Shown here piece after piece: positions 51,921-61,944 of a DNA stretch of 64,000 nucleotides. Below the pieces are notes generated by a model. The model had not been told where the DNA came from. It was given only the letters and a program-made list of their open reading frames with translations, and ran no database searches. The DNA comes from Pseudonocardia sp. DSM 110487 (GTDB lineage Bacteria; Actinomycetota; Actinomycetes; Mycobacteriales; Pseudonocardiaceae). Numbering within the stretch: position 1 is the stretch's first letter; every line of letters starts with the position of its first letter. The stretch lies in contig NZ_CP080521.1 of NCBI RefSeq assembly GCF_019468565.1, forward strand, positions 5,952,001-6,016,000. Reading direction: 5' to 3'. The translations under genes and the position numbers were made by a program.

Positions 51921-52376
51921 TCAGCAGCTCTCCTCGAGCTTCACGGCCCCGAAGTCGATCCGCGTGTCGCGGGTGATCGTGGCGCCCGGGGGGACGTTCT
52001 GCGTGCACACCTTCCAGTTGCGGTCGGCGACCTGCATGCGGTTGGCACCCGTCGCGTCGTGGGAGGTGGTGACGGCGATCCCGAAGCCCGTCAGCTCCTG
52101 GATCGCGTCCTGCGCCTCCTGGAGGCCCGTGCCGACCAGGTTCGGCATCGTCCAGCTGGCCGCGGTCTGCGTGACGGGCGGCGCAACGCTCGGCGGGTAG
52201 GTGATGGTCTCCGGCGCCCGGGGCGGGACGGTGACGGTCTCGGTGACGGGTGGTTCTGCGGGTGGCGGCGCGCCGCAGGCGGTGAGCGCTGCCGCGGCGA
52301 CGGCCGCGGCGGACATGGCGAGACGCACGGGGGAGCTCGTTCGAACGCGCCGCCACGGGCGGCCCCGCGCGCTCAC
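51921..52376 (-). CDS. PASTA-like domain lipoprotein
   Basis: A 151-residue lipoprotein: Arg-rich n-region, lipobox (AALTACG, Cys 36 or so), a Pro/Thr linker (about 40-72) and one PASTA-like unit (MPNLVGTGLQEAQDAIQ to QNVPPGATI). PASTA domains bind muropeptides. GTG 52376 overlaps the creatininase stop (GTGA). It ends a four-gene operon that may act on peptides or cell-wall fragments (inference). Confidence 0.75.
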   Translation of the reverse strand: MSARGRPWRRVRTSSPVRLAMSAAAVAAAALTACGAPPPAEPPVTETVTVPPRAPETITYPPSVAPPVTQTAASWTMPNLVGTGLQEAQDAIQELTGFGIAVTTSHDATGANRMQVADRNWKVCTQNVPPGATITRDTRIDFGAVKLEESC

Positions 52377-53140
52377 GACCCCGCCCCCGTGCCGTGGCTT
52401 CCATCCGTGGCCGCATCGAACGCCCGGATCGCCGCCGCCAGCGCCGTGGCGCGTGCGGCGAGGAGACCGCGGCCGGCCTCGGCGTCCGCCTCCGCCGCGT
52501 CGTCGGTGGCGCCGCCCACCCGCTCCCACTCGCCGTGCCGCGCCACCACCAGACCCGGGGCGGGTGAGCGGTGGAACAGCGGTGGCGGGTCCGGTTCCCG
52601 CCACCCGACCGGCGCTCGGACCAGGTCCGGGTGGACGGCGAGGAGCAGCGAGGTCTCGAACCAGCCCGCGTGCCCCGGGGTTTGGGGCGGCTCGCCGGGC
52701 CCGGCGAGGGCCCAGTAGGAGCAGGCGCCCAGCGCTACGTCCGACCGCAGCGCGCAACGCTTCACGGCGAGCCGCACGACCTCGTCGTTGCCGGCGTGCC
52801 CGTTCACCAGCAGGACGCGGCGGAACCCGCTGAGCACCAGCGAGTCGAGCGCGTCGTCGAGGACGGCGAGCATCGTCGTGGCCGACAGCGACACCGCCGC
52901 CGCGAACTGGTGGTGCGGGCTGTGCCCGAACGGCAGCGCGGGCAGCCGGACGAGCTCCGGGCCACCGTCACCGATCACGCCGAGAGCCGCGTCGACGACG
53001 GCCTCGGCGAGCAGCGTGTCGGTACCCATCGGCAAATGCTCTGAGTGCTGTTCCTGGGACCCGATGGGGAGCACGGCGATCGCCCCGCGTTCCCCCGCGG
53101 CCCGCACGTCCCGCCACGGCTGCCGGTCGAGTCGGATCAC
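52373..53140 (-). CDS. Creatininase family amidohydrolase
   Basis: A 255-residue creatininase-fold protein with the family metal motifs: LPIGSQEQHSEHLPMGTD (Glu/His/Asp ligands near 26-41), NGHAGN and HAGWFETS. Many members are not creatininases but process cyclic amides or peptide precursors (for example mycofactocin MftE). The neighbouring ATP-grasp enzyme makes such a role worth testing. Starts 4 bases after the CocE-like stop. Confidence 0.82.
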   Translation of the reverse strand: MIRLDRQPWRDVRAAGERGAIAVLPIGSQEQHSEHLPMGTDTLLAEAVVDAALGVIGDGGPELVRLPALPFGHSPHHQFAAAVSLSATTMLAVLDDALDSLVLSGFRRVLLVNGHAGNDEVVRLAVKRCALRSDVALGACSYWALAGPGEPPQTPGHAGWFETSLLLAVHPDLVRAPVGWREPDPPPLFHRSPAPGLVVARHGEWERVGGATDDAAEADAEAGRGLLAARATALAAAIRAFDAATDGSHGTGAGS

Positions 53141-53144
53141 ACCC

Positions 53145-55169
53145 TCACAGTAGGTCCCGCGGGATGCTGCGCTCCCAGTCCCGGGAGAACATGCGGTGCT
53201 CGCCCTCGTACGCGTCGAGGTGGCCGTGCACCTCGAACGCCGTGGGCGTGGCCGTCAGGACGGTGCGGGTGACGGTGCGAATGCTCCAGCTGTCCCGGGC
53301 GAACGTCATCGACCACTCGACGTCCCCGCGCGGCGATGCGAAGTCGTCGGCCACGCTGCTGTAGCGCTCCACGACGCGCCTGCCGACCGTCATGCCGGTG
53401 TCGTCGTGGCGCAGCACCCCGCCGTCCTTGACGATCTCCAGCACGGAGCGGTAGTCGACGAGGTCGCGCGACACAGTCCAGCTGTTCTCCCCCGGGTCCA
53501 GCTGGGTGGTGGGCACGGGCTGCGCACCCTCCGGCTCGTCGAACGGACGGGGTGTGACCTCGTCGTCCTCCGTGGTCGGGCGGACGGGCAGCACCAGGCA
53601 GCTGGTTCCGGTGCGGATGGTGAGCTCGGCCGGTTCCGGCGGCGGCCAGGCTAGTGGCCAGTACGACGTCGACAGCGACAGCCGGATCCGGTGTCCCGGC
53701 GGGAACGCCTGCGCCACGCCGTTGAGCTGCACGCGCACGCGCCGGAACTCCCCCGGGCCGATGGGCTCGGGGGCGTCGTCGCTCTCCCGGTGGGTGAGGT
53801 TGAGGAGGCCGTAGGTCACACGGGTGGCGCGCCCGTCCGGTGCCACGTCGGAGAGCCGGGCGGCGATCGTCGCAACCGGCCGGCTCGCCGCGACCATCAA
53901 CTCCACGGCGGGCGCACCGAGGATCTCGCAGCGCTCGTCGAGGGGGTCGGTCTCGAACACCAGTGAGCCGCCGTCCTCCTCGCGCTGGTCGTAGGGCAGG
54001 TCGGGCGGCGCGTTGTAGGAGGCCCACTTGCCGGCGAACTGCCCCACCGACAGCGGCGACTGCACGCTCACCTCGCCCGGCGCGACCTCCTCCCCTGCCG
54101 GCGCGATCCGGTACCGGGCCAGGGCGTGCGCGCGCGGCTCGACATGCGGCGACGGCCACCCCGGCTCGCCGACCCAGCGCCCCGGCCGCTCCTCGTACGC
54201 GGTGGACGGCGGCACGCTCTCCTGCATCCAGGTGTGCAGCACCGGCCCGTCATCGGCGCCGTTCTCGCAGTCCTTCAGCCAACGGTCGAACCAGCGCACC
54301 ACCTCCTGCAGGTAGCCGATCGCCGGTCCCGGTACGCCGAGATGCGGGTACTTGTGCGACCACGGCCCGATCAGGCCCTTACGGGGCACGTCGAGGTGTT
54401 CGAGCACCCGGAACACCGCGTTCGAGTAGCCGTCGGCCCAACCGCTGGACGCGAACACCGGCACCTGGACAGCGGCGTAGTCCTCGCACACCGAGGCGCG
54501 CCGCCAGTAGTCGTCGCGGCGCTGGTGGGCGAGCCACTTCAATATCCACGGCTCCGCCTGCTCCAGCCGCTCGCGCCACATCTCCCGCCAGCGCTCCCCC
54601 ACCACAGCAGGATCGGGCGGCAGCGTCGAGTAGGCGAACATCGTGCCGGCCTCCGCGAGGTTGTCCGACAGCAGGCAGCCACCCATGTAGTGCATGTCGT
54701 CGGCGTAGCGGTCGTCGGTGAAGGACGCGATGACGATCGCCCCGAGGCTCGGCGGGCGCCGCGCGGCCACCTGCAGCCCGGCGAACCCGCCCCACGAGAT
54801 GCCCATGAGGCCGGTGCGCCCGGTGCACCACGGCTGCTCGGAGAGCCACTCCAGGGCCGCCTCGATGTCGCGGTGCTCCTGCTCGGTGTACTCGTCGCGG
54901 AGCACGCCGTCGGAGTCGCCGCTGCCGCGCAGGTCGAGGCGCAGGCAGGCGTAGCCGTGCCCGGCGAGGTAGGGGTGGTGGATCGAGTCCCGCACGGATG
55001 TGAGGTCGCGCTGCCGGTACGGGATCGCCTCGCAGACCGCGGGCACCGGATCGCCGTCGGACGAGACCGGCCGCCACAGCCGGCCGGCGAGCTCGGCGCC
55101 GTCGGGCATCGGGATGCGGACGGTCTCGGCGGTGCGGACCTCGTGCGGGAAGGATGTGACGAATCGCAT
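53145..55169 (-). CDS. CocE/NonD family serine hydrolase
   Basis: A 674-residue X-Pro dipeptidyl-peptidase/cocaine-esterase-type enzyme: alpha/beta-hydrolase domain with nucleophile GISWGGFAG (Ser near 124), acid-containing SSGWADGYS, His in GPWSHKYPH, and a C-terminal jelly-roll (about 430-560). No signal peptide, so cytoplasmic. It cleaves esters or peptide bonds. ATG overlaps the ATP-grasp stop codon. Extra about 100 C-terminal residues follow the usual domain and have no clear match. Confidence 0.85.
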   Translation of the reverse strand: MRFVTSFPHEVRTAETVRIPMPDGAELAGRLWRPVSSDGDPVPAVCEAIPYRQRDLTSVRDSIHHPYLAGHGYACLRLDLRGSGDSDGVLRDEYTEQEHRDIEAALEWLSEQPWCTGRTGLMGISWGGFAGLQVAARRPPSLGAIVIASFTDDRYADDMHYMGGCLLSDNLAEAGTMFAYSTLPPDPAVVGERWREMWRERLEQAEPWILKWLAHQRRDDYWRRASVCEDYAAVQVPVFASSGWADGYSNAVFRVLEHLDVPRKGLIGPWSHKYPHLGVPGPAIGYLQEVVRWFDRWLKDCENGADDGPVLHTWMQESVPPSTAYEERPGRWVGEPGWPSPHVEPRAHALARYRIAPAGEEVAPGEVSVQSPLSVGQFAGKWASYNAPPDLPYDQREEDGGSLVFETDPLDERCEILGAPAVELMVAASRPVATIAARLSDVAPDGRATRVTYGLLNLTHRESDDAPEPIGPGEFRRVRVQLNGVAQAFPPGHRIRLSLSTSYWPLAWPPPEPAELTIRTGTSCLVLPVRPTTEDDEVTPRPFDEPEGAQPVPTTQLDPGENSWTVSRDLVDYRSVLEIVKDGGVLRHDDTGMTVGRRVVERYSSVADDFASPRGDVEWSMTFARDSWSIRTVTRTVLTATPTAFEVHGHLDAYEGEHRMFSRDWERSIPRDLL

Positions 55170-56449
55170 CAGGTGAACTCGTAGGTCAGGGCGCTGACTG
55201 CGCGCTCGTACTTGGCCCGGAGCTCCGCCTCGTCGCGGGCTCCGACGATCACGTCGGTGAGCTCGAAGCTGTAGCTGTCCTGCCCGAGCAGCTCCGACAG
55301 CCGCTGCCCTTCGCGCGCCACCGGGGTCACGCGCACACCGGGGATCTCGCGCTCGATCCGCGCGACCTCCTCGGGACTCGGGCCGCGCCGCAGGACGCCG
55401 TCCTCGAAACGGCGGTGGTACCACTTCGCCGCGATCTCGTACGGGCCCTCGCCGTGGGGCAGGTCCGGAGCGCGCCCGAGCGCGAGCTCGACCATGGCGT
55501 GGTGGTTGGCGATGCCGTCGACGTCGGCGAACAGCTGGGCGTGCGACTGCGAGTGCCGCGGGTTGATCTCCAGCAGCGAGACGTCGCCGGAGTCGGGGTC
55601 GCAGAAGAACTCGACGCTGAACGTCGTCCAGTTCAGCCCGACGCGCTCGATCACGCGTTCGGACAGCTCCACGAGCCGCTTCCGGACGGGCTCGGGCAGC
55701 TGCGACGGGTACTGGTGGCGCAGGAAGCTCGACCGCCCCGGATAGGTGATCGAGTCCAGCACCCCGTAGACCACGACCTCACCGTCGTGCACGTAGCCCT
55801 CGGTGGCCGCCCGCGCCCCGGTCATCGCCTCCTCCGCCAGGCACGCCTGCCCGCCGACCTCGGCGATCTCCGGCGGGAGATCGAGCTGGTCGAGGATCCA
55901 CTCGAACGGCCTGCCGAGCCGGCCGATGCCGTCGCGGATCTCGGCGACGGCGTCGGCGAACTGCCGGTCGTCCGACACGTGGAACGCGAGCTCCGACGAG
56001 TACGACTTCACCGGCTTGAGCCACATCGGGTAGCGCAGGCCGTCGGGCAGCCGTGGGTCGTCGAGGTCCACGAGCCCGAACCGGGGGTGCGCGTCGGTCA
56101 CCCGCTGCTGCTCGACCCGGCTCCAGTACTTGTGCTCGCACTTCACGACGGATTCGAGCGAGGCACCGTGCAGGTTGTAGCGGGCCGCGAGCAGCGGGAC
56201 GAGTGTGCTGATGGGGAAGTCCCAGAACCCGATCACCGCGTCCACCGGGGTGTCCCGCCCGTCCAGCGTGCGGATGGCGCGGTCGAGCAGGTCCGGGATG
56301 CTCACCTCGCCCTCCTGCATCTCGGCGTCGGTCAGCACCGGCACGAACGTCTGCCGCTCGTGGCCGGGCATGCGGCGCAGGAGCTCGAGGTTGGCCTCGT
56401 CGGCTCCGAGCACCGCGATCGTCGGATCGTCGGGTTGCTGGTCATCCAC
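55169..56449 (-). CDS. ATP-grasp ligase
   Basis: A 426-residue ATP-grasp protein: pre-ATP-grasp Rossmann part (AVLGADEANLELL), central lobe (PMWLKPVKSYSSE, Lys-containing) and the ATP/Mg loop with WTTFSVEFFCDPDSGDVSLLEINPRHSQSH near 285-315. The family joins a carboxylate to an amine or thiol via acyl phosphate. GTG start. First gene of the coupled ATP-grasp/CocE/creatininase/lipoprotein operon. Substrates unknown; peptide-like ligation is the best guess. Confidence 0.78.
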   Translation of the reverse strand: MDDQQPDDPTIAVLGADEANLELLRRMPGHERQTFVPVLTDAEMQEGEVSIPDLLDRAIRTLDGRDTPVDAVIGFWDFPISTLVPLLAARYNLHGASLESVVKCEHKYWSRVEQQRVTDAHPRFGLVDLDDPRLPDGLRYPMWLKPVKSYSSELAFHVSDDRQFADAVAEIRDGIGRLGRPFEWILDQLDLPPEIAEVGGQACLAEEAMTGARAATEGYVHDGEVVVYGVLDSITYPGRSSFLRHQYPSQLPEPVRKRLVELSERVIERVGLNWTTFSVEFFCDPDSGDVSLLEINPRHSQSHAQLFADVDGIANHHAMVELALGRAPDLPHGEGPYEIAAKWYHRRFEDGVLRRGPSPEEVARIEREIPGVRVTPVAREGQRLSELLGQDSYSFELTDVIVGARDEAELRAKYERAVSALTYEFT

Positions 56450-56490
56450 AACTGACCCGTAACCGCGGTGCCCCGCCCGAAACGTGCGGT

Positions 56491-57573
56491 TCAGTAGCGC
56501 ACGGAGCTCTGCAGGAGCGGTGGGTACACGGCCGACTCCACACCGTCGACTGTGGTGCCCGCGAACTGCAGCATCGCCCGCTGCGACCCGTGCATCGGTG
56601 CCGGGTAGTCCAGGGTCGGGGCGGAGACCTCGTCCAGCACGCTGAGGTGCTCGGGCGCGAGGTTCACGTCGAGGGCGACGAGGTTGGCCTCGAGGTGCTC
56701 CACGCGCCGGGCCCCGACGATCGGCACGACGGTGCCGCCGCGGGCGCGCAGCCAGGCCAACGACACCGCGGCGGAGCTGGTGCCGAGTTCGTCGGCGACC
56801 GCGGCGACGGCGTCGATCACGGCGAACTCGTCCTCGGTGGGCCCGCCGACGAAGGCGCTGCGGGCGGAGTCGGTGACCTGTGCGCCGCGCCGGTACTTCC
56901 CGGACAGGAAGCCGTTCTTCAGCGGGCTCCACGGCACCAGCGCCATGCCCTGGTCGAGTGCGAGCGGCGCGAGCTCGCCCTCGACGGTGCGAGCGAGCAG
57001 CGAGTACTCGACCTGCAGCGCGATCAGCGGGGTCCAGCCCTTCAGCAGCGCCATGGTCTGGGCCTGGGCGGTGACCCATGCGGGGGTGTTCGAGAACCCG
57101 ATGTAGCGGATCTTCCCCGCCCGGACCAGGTCGTCGAGGGCGCGCATCGTCTCCTCGATCGGGGTGTGCCGGTCCCAGTTGTGCAGCCAGTACAGGTCCA
57201 GGTGGTCGGTCTGCAGGCGGCGCAGCGTCTCGTCGAGCTGGGCGGTGATCGACCCTCGCCCCGCGCCGCCGCCGTTGGGGTCGCCGGGGAACATGTTGCC
57301 GAAGAACTTCGACGCCAGCACGACGTGTTCGCGCAGGCCGGGGCGGGCGGCGAAGAAGTCCCCAAGGATCTTCTCCGAGTGGCCGTTCGTGTAGAAGTTC
57401 GCGGTGTCGACGAAGTTCCCGCCGCGGTCGAGGTAGGTCGCGAGGATCTTCTCCGACTCCTCCACGCCGGTGCCGGCGCCGCCTGCATCTTCTCCGAAGG
57501 TCATGGCGCCGAGGGCGAACGGGCTGACGCGCAGGCCGGACCGGCCGAGGGTGAGGTAGTGGTCGAGAGGCAT
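56491..57573 (-). CDS. Aldo/keto reductase
   Basis: A 360-residue AKR (Kv-beta/YajO-like length) with the catalytic tetrad visible: Asp and Tyr in NFVDTANFYTNGHSE, Lys in VLASKFFG and His in DLYWLHNWD. The NADPH-binding stretch PIVGARRVEHLEANL is near the end. Divergent from an AraC regulator, 89 bases apart, whose likely target it is. Confidence 0.87.
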   Translation of the reverse strand: MPLDHYLTLGRSGLRVSPFALGAMTFGEDAGGAGTGVEESEKILATYLDRGGNFVDTANFYTNGHSEKILGDFFAARPGLREHVVLASKFFGNMFPGDPNGGGAGRGSITAQLDETLRRLQTDHLDLYWLHNWDRHTPIEETMRALDDLVRAGKIRYIGFSNTPAWVTAQAQTMALLKGWTPLIALQVEYSLLARTVEGELAPLALDQGMALVPWSPLKNGFLSGKYRRGAQVTDSARSAFVGGPTEDEFAVIDAVAAVADELGTSSAAVSLAWLRARGGTVVPIVGARRVEHLEANLVALDVNLAPEHLSVLDEVSAPTLDYPAPMHGSQRAMLQFAGTTVDGVESAVYPPLLQSSVRY

Positions 57574-57662
57574 GAACCCATGCAACCGCCGGGCCGTTCG
57601 CCGCGGTATCTCGATCCGCGCCGCCTCTTGCACGATCCTCGCAACTTCGATCGGATCGACCC

Positions 57663-58568
57663 GTGACTGCCCACCTGGACGAGATGCGCGGCCTCATCGC
57701 GACGCACGCCCGGCCCGACATGCGGACGCCGATCCCCGGGCTGCTGCTGTCCAGGGTCGAGACGACGGAGCCGGACTACTCGCTGACCGACCCGCTGCTC
57801 GTCGTCATGGTGCAGGGGGGCAAGCGGCTGCTGCTCGGCGAGCAGGTGTTCGAGTACCGGGCCGGTCAGCTGCTCGTGGTCACCACCGGCCTGCCGGTCA
57901 CCGGCCACTTCCTCGGCGCCACGCCGCGGACCCCGGCGCTGGGCATGGGGCTGGTGCTCCGACCGGCCACGATCGCCGAGCTACTGCTGGAGACCACGCC
58001 GGGGCGGTGGTCCCGCGGCCACCCGGGCCCGGCGATCGCGACCGGCGACGCCGGCCCCGACCTGCTCGACGCCGCGGCCCGGATGCTGCGGCTGCTCGAT
58101 CACCCCGCCGACGCCCGCGTGCTCGCCCCGCTCGTCGAGCACGAGATTCTCTGGCGGCTGCTCACCGGCCCGCACGGCGCGATCGTCCGCCAGATCGGGC
58201 TCGCCGACAGCAACACGTCCCACGTCGGCCGGGCCATCCGGTGGATCCGCGACAACTACGCCGAGCCGATGCGGATCGAGGACCTCGCGCGGATGGCCGG
58301 AATGAGCGCCGCGGCGTTCCACCGGCACTTCCGCGCCGTCACGACCATGAGCCCCCTGCAGTTCCAGAAGCGCATCCGCCTGCAGGAGGCACGGTCGCTC
58401 CTGCTGGCGCGCCCGGACGACGTCGCGGGCGTGGGGCACCTCGTCGGCTACGACAGCCCGTCGCAGTTCAGCCGCGAGTACCGCAGGCTCTTCGGTGCAC
58501 CGCCCGGGCAGGACGCGACGCGGCTGCGCGCGGCGGCCGAACCCGGACCCGCCCGGCACCTGCCCTGA
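57663..58568 (+). CDS. AraC family regulator
   Basis: A 301-residue AraC protein: N-terminal AraC_N (cupin-like) domain (about 20-160, LLVVMVQGGKRLLLGEQVFEYRAGQ) and two C-terminal HTHs (about 195-290, MRIEDLARMAGMSAAAFHRHFRAVTTMSP and YDSPSQFSREYRRLFG). GTG start. Regulates the divergent AKR and possibly the downstream lipoprotein. Confidence 0.88.
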   Translation: MTAHLDEMRGLIATHARPDMRTPIPGLLLSRVETTEPDYSLTDPLLVVMVQGGKRLLLGEQVFEYRAGQLLVVTTGLPVTGHFLGATPRTPALGMGLVLRPATIAELLLETTPGRWSRGHPGPAIATGDAGPDLLDAAARMLRLLDHPADARVLAPLVEHEILWRLLTGPHGAIVRQIGLADSNTSHVGRAIRWIRDNYAEPMRIEDLARMAGMSAAAFHRHFRAVTTMSPLQFQKRIRLQEARSLLLARPDDVAGVGHLVGYDSPSQFSREYRRLFGAPPGQDATRLRAAAEPGPARHLP

Positions 58569-58767
58569 TCGACACCATGCGGGGCTAGCCCCGCGCCGCC
58601 GATAGGCGTATTTTCGCCGTCCTCCATCAAGCGGGACTCCACAGAGGACCAGAGGCCGGCGCGAACAAGGCGTCGTCCCCGATCGCCGCACTGACCGACC
58701 GCCAGCGCCACTCCACGAGGTCCCGTACCTCCTCCAGGCACGGCATCGATCAGAACGGAAGAAGATC

Positions 58768-59592
58768 ATGCTTGCTCATCGACTTCTCCGCGGCGTCGGA
58801 TTGGCCTTCGCCGCCGGCACCGCCCTTGCCCTTCTGCCGGGATGCGGTGGTGAGAGCACGCCCCCCAGCGACAGCGGTACCTTCTTCGGCCCGTCGCAAC
58901 CTCTCGGAAACGGCACCGTCAGGACCTACACGACGCTCGACGATGGCGGGCGTCCGACCGAGGTCGGCCTGCGACTGTCGGCCACCGCCCTGGACGGTCT
59001 CCCGGAAACGAACACAGGTCTCCCACCGACGCTGATGCTCGATTTCCCCGACCAGGCGTCCGCGACCGCATTCGACCACGTCATGCTCAACTGGAACCCG
59101 CAGGGACACGAGCCGCCGGAACTGTTCGGCAAACCGCACTTCGACTTCCACTTCGACATGGTCGACATGGCGACGATCCAGGCGATCATCGCATCCGATC
59201 CGGACTACGCGGCCAAGGCCGAACGGGCGCCCGAGACGAAGTACGTGCCACAGGACTACGTCGTTCCGCCCGGCGCGCCTGCCGCTGCACAGGCCGTGCC
59301 CGGCATGGGTGTGCACCTGATCGACTTCAGCGACGGGAGTCTCGTCCCCGGCTCCTACGACTTCGAACACATCGTCATCAACGGCACCTGGGACGGTCGC
59401 TACACGTTCATCGAGCCGATGATCACCCGCGAATGGTTGCTGACCGACCCGACGTCCCAGCAACCCCTCAAACTCCCCCAGGCGTACCACAAGTCCGCCT
59501 ACTATCCGACCACCTACGGCGTCCACGTCGACGAGCAGTCGAAGGACTACGTCATCTCGCTTGCGGGGATGACAATGCGTGAAGCCTCGTAG
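58768..59592 (+). CDS. TTHB210/DUF5602-like lipoprotein
   Basis: A 274-residue exported protein with a lipobox (LLPGCGG, Cys near 26) and a His/Asp-rich mature domain (FDHVMLNWNPQGHEPP, GKPHFDFHFDM, YVVPPGAPAAAQAV) matching the TTHB210/DUF5602 family. The His clusters suggest a metal-binding site. Known members sit in stress or heavy-metal related operons in thermophiles, but function is not settled. The 199 bases before it carry no other gene. Confidence 0.7.
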   Translation: MLAHRLLRGVGLAFAAGTALALLPGCGGESTPPSDSGTFFGPSQPLGNGTVRTYTTLDDGGRPTEVGLRLSATALDGLPETNTGLPPTLMLDFPDQASATAFDHVMLNWNPQGHEPPELFGKPHFDFHFDMVDMATIQAIIASDPDYAAKAERAPETKYVPQDYVVPPGAPAAAQAVPGMGVHLIDFSDGSLVPGSYDFEHIVINGTWDGRYTFIEPMITREWLLTDPTSQQPLKLPQAYHKSAYYPTTYGVHVDEQSKDYVISLAGMTMREAS

Positions 59593-59652
59593 ATCCAGAA
59601 AGGTGAAAACGGGCGGCCCGCAACGTGCTGCCCGGAGTGGCACGCCGTCCGG

Positions 59653-60462
59653 TCAACGGCCGACAACCTGGACCACGGCGTGGACGACCGCCGGTCCGTC
59701 GTTCAGCTCGGGATCGTTGTGCCGCGCATCCGGCACTTCGACGTAGGCCGCACCCGCTGCCTCCGCGACCGCCCGGCTCTGCTCGACCGGCACGATCTCG
59801 TCGGCCGCGCCCGCCACCACCGCGACCGGCACCCGCACCGACCGCACGTACTCCAGCAGCGGGAACCGGTCCCGCAGCAGTGCCCGCACCGGCAGGAAGG
59901 GGTAGGCGCGCACGCCGACGTCGGCCAGCGAGGTGAACGGGCTGCGCAGCACCAGCGCCCCGACAGGGCGTTCGGTCGCCAGCCGGGTCAGCGGCGCGCC
60001 GCCGAGGCTCTCGCCGAACAGCACCAGCCGATCCGGTGCGACACCGTGCTCCTCGACCAGGTACCGGTACGCCGCACCGACATCAGCGGCGAGGCCCTCC
60101 TCGGTGGGCGAGCCGGGGTTGCCGCCGTAGCCGCGGTACTCCACCAGCAGCACGTCGAAGCCCTCCGCCGCGAGGGCTTGCGCGAGCGGCACCCGCAGCA
60201 CCCGCGAGCCGCCGTTGCCGGGCGCCACCAGCACCGTCCGGTCCCGGGCCGGGCCGGTCGCGGGCGCCCACCACGCGGCCAGGTCGAGCCCGTCCTCGGT
60301 CTGCAGCACCACGTCGCGGCCGCCGTCCAGGTACGCGCCTGCCGGCCCGTCCGGGCCCCCGAACGGCAGGTAGACCATCCGCCGCTGGAAGACCCATGCC
60401 AACGCGACGACCACAACTACCAGCACGACGACGGCGACGCCCACCCGCAACGCGGTACCCAT
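59653..60462 (-). CDS. Membrane-anchored alpha/beta hydrolase
   Basis: A 269-residue hydrolase with one N-terminal helix (about 5-25, Val-rich) followed by an alpha/beta-hydrolase domain: nucleophile GESLGGAP (Ser near 151), acid GAADEIVP and His near the end (DARHNDPE). Of the BEM46/esterase type. ATG 60462 is chosen; a GTG 33 bases upstream is also possible. Confidence 0.82.
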   Translation of the reverse strand: MGTALRVGVAVVVLVVVVVALAWVFQRRMVYLPFGGPDGPAGAYLDGGRDVVLQTEDGLDLAAWWAPATGPARDRTVLVAPGNGGSRVLRVPLAQALAAEGFDVLLVEYRGYGGNPGSPTEEGLAADVGAAYRYLVEEHGVAPDRLVLFGESLGGAPLTRLATERPVGALVLRSPFTSLADVGVRAYPFLPVRALLRDRFPLLEYVRSVRVPVAVVAGAADEIVPVEQSRAVAEAAGAAYVEVPDARHNDPELNDGPAVVHAVVQVVGR

Positions 60463-60538
60463 GCTCCGCCCGATGATCAGAGATTTCGCCCGCACTCATG
60501 CTAGTCGGGACGGCCGTGGACACCCGATACTCGCGATC

Positions 60539-61879
60539 ATGGCCGGGAACACGCACCTCGACCGGGTGCTGGGAATGCCGTCGATCGTGCTCTTCGGGCT
60601 CGCCTACCTGGTGCCGCTCACGGTGTTCACCACCTACGGCGTGGTCACCGAGCTCACCGCGGGGCACCTGCCTGCGGCCTACGTCGTCACGCTCGTCGCG
60701 ATGCTCTTCACCGCCTACAGCTACGGGCTGATGGTGCGCGCGCACCCGTTCGCCGGCTCGGCCTACACCTACACGCAGTGGTCGTTCGGTCCCCACCTCG
60801 GATTCATGACCGGGTGGGCGCTGCTGCTCGACTACCTGTTCCTGCCGATGATCAACTACCTGGTGATGGGCATCTACCTGGAGGCCGCGTTCCCCGGCGT
60901 CCCGGTCGCGGTCTGGATCATCAGCGCGATCCTGCTGGTGACCGGCCTGAACGTCCTGGGCATCCGGCTCGTGGCGCGGATGAACTTCGTGCTCGTCGCG
61001 ATCCAGGTCGTGTTCATCGTGGTCTTCCTGGTCGCCGTCGTGCGCACGACTGCAGGCACCGGCCTGCCGTCGCTCGTCGAGCCGTTCCTGCCGGACGGCG
61101 GCGAGGCTCCGGCCGTCCTCGGCGGGGCCGCGATCCTCTGCCTGTCCTTCCTCGGGTTCGACGCCGTGTCCACGCTCTCGGAGGAGACCCGCGACCCGCG
61201 CAGGCGCATCCCCCGCGCGATCATGCTGGTGACCCTGATCGGCGGCGCCCTGTTCATCGTCGTCTCCTACGCCGGGCACCTCGTCTTCCCGCGGTACTCG
61301 GAGTTCACCGACGTCGACTCGGCCGCCCTGGACGTCGTGGGGGCCGCGGGAGGCGCCGCACTGACGGCGTTCTTCACCGCCGCCTACATCGCGGGCTGCT
61401 TCGGCTCCGCGATGGCGTCGCAGGCGAGCGTGTCGCGCATCCTCTACGCGATGGGCCGCGACGGCGCACTGCCCGCGGCGGTCTTCGGCCGGCTGCACTG
61501 ACGCTTCCACACCCCCGCACTCGCCACGGCGGTGGTCGGCGTGCTGTCCCTGATCGCGCTCGTCATCAGCCTCGAGCTGGCCTCCTCGATGATCAGCTTC
61601 GGCGCCCTGGTCGCGTTCTCTCTCGTCAACCTGTCGGCCGTCAAGCACTACGTCATCGACGAGGGGCGGCGGACACCGGCGAACCTGCTGGCCTACGCCG
61701 TGGTGCCGGGGATCGGCGTGCTGCTCACGCTGTGGCTGTGGACGAGCCTGTCGGGCACCACGTTCGTCGTCGGGCTCGCCTGGATCGCGGCCGGGCTCCT
61801 CTACCTCGCCGGGCTCACCCGGATGTTCACGCGGCGGCCGCCGGAGCTGCGGCTGAGCGAGGCCGAGCTCGCCGCGTGA
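60539..61879 (+). pseudogene. APC amino-acid permease with an in-frame stop codon
   Basis: An APC-superfamily permease of about 446 residues in one continuous frame, interrupted by TGA at 61499-61501. The first part (60539-61498, about 320 residues) gives helices 1-8 and SEETRDPRRRIPRAI; the second (61502-61879) gives the last four helices. The protein motif at the break, GRLH-stop-RFHTPALA, continues the normal APC pattern (usually LHPRFxTP), so a point mutation (for example CGA to TGA) is the simplest cause. Whether readthrough occurs is unknown. Confidence 0.85.
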
Positions 61880-61944
61880 TGGTCGGTCGGCGCCCGTCGG
61901 CCGGCGTTCATCCGCCCGCCACCGCGGTGTGCTTCCCTTCCGCT

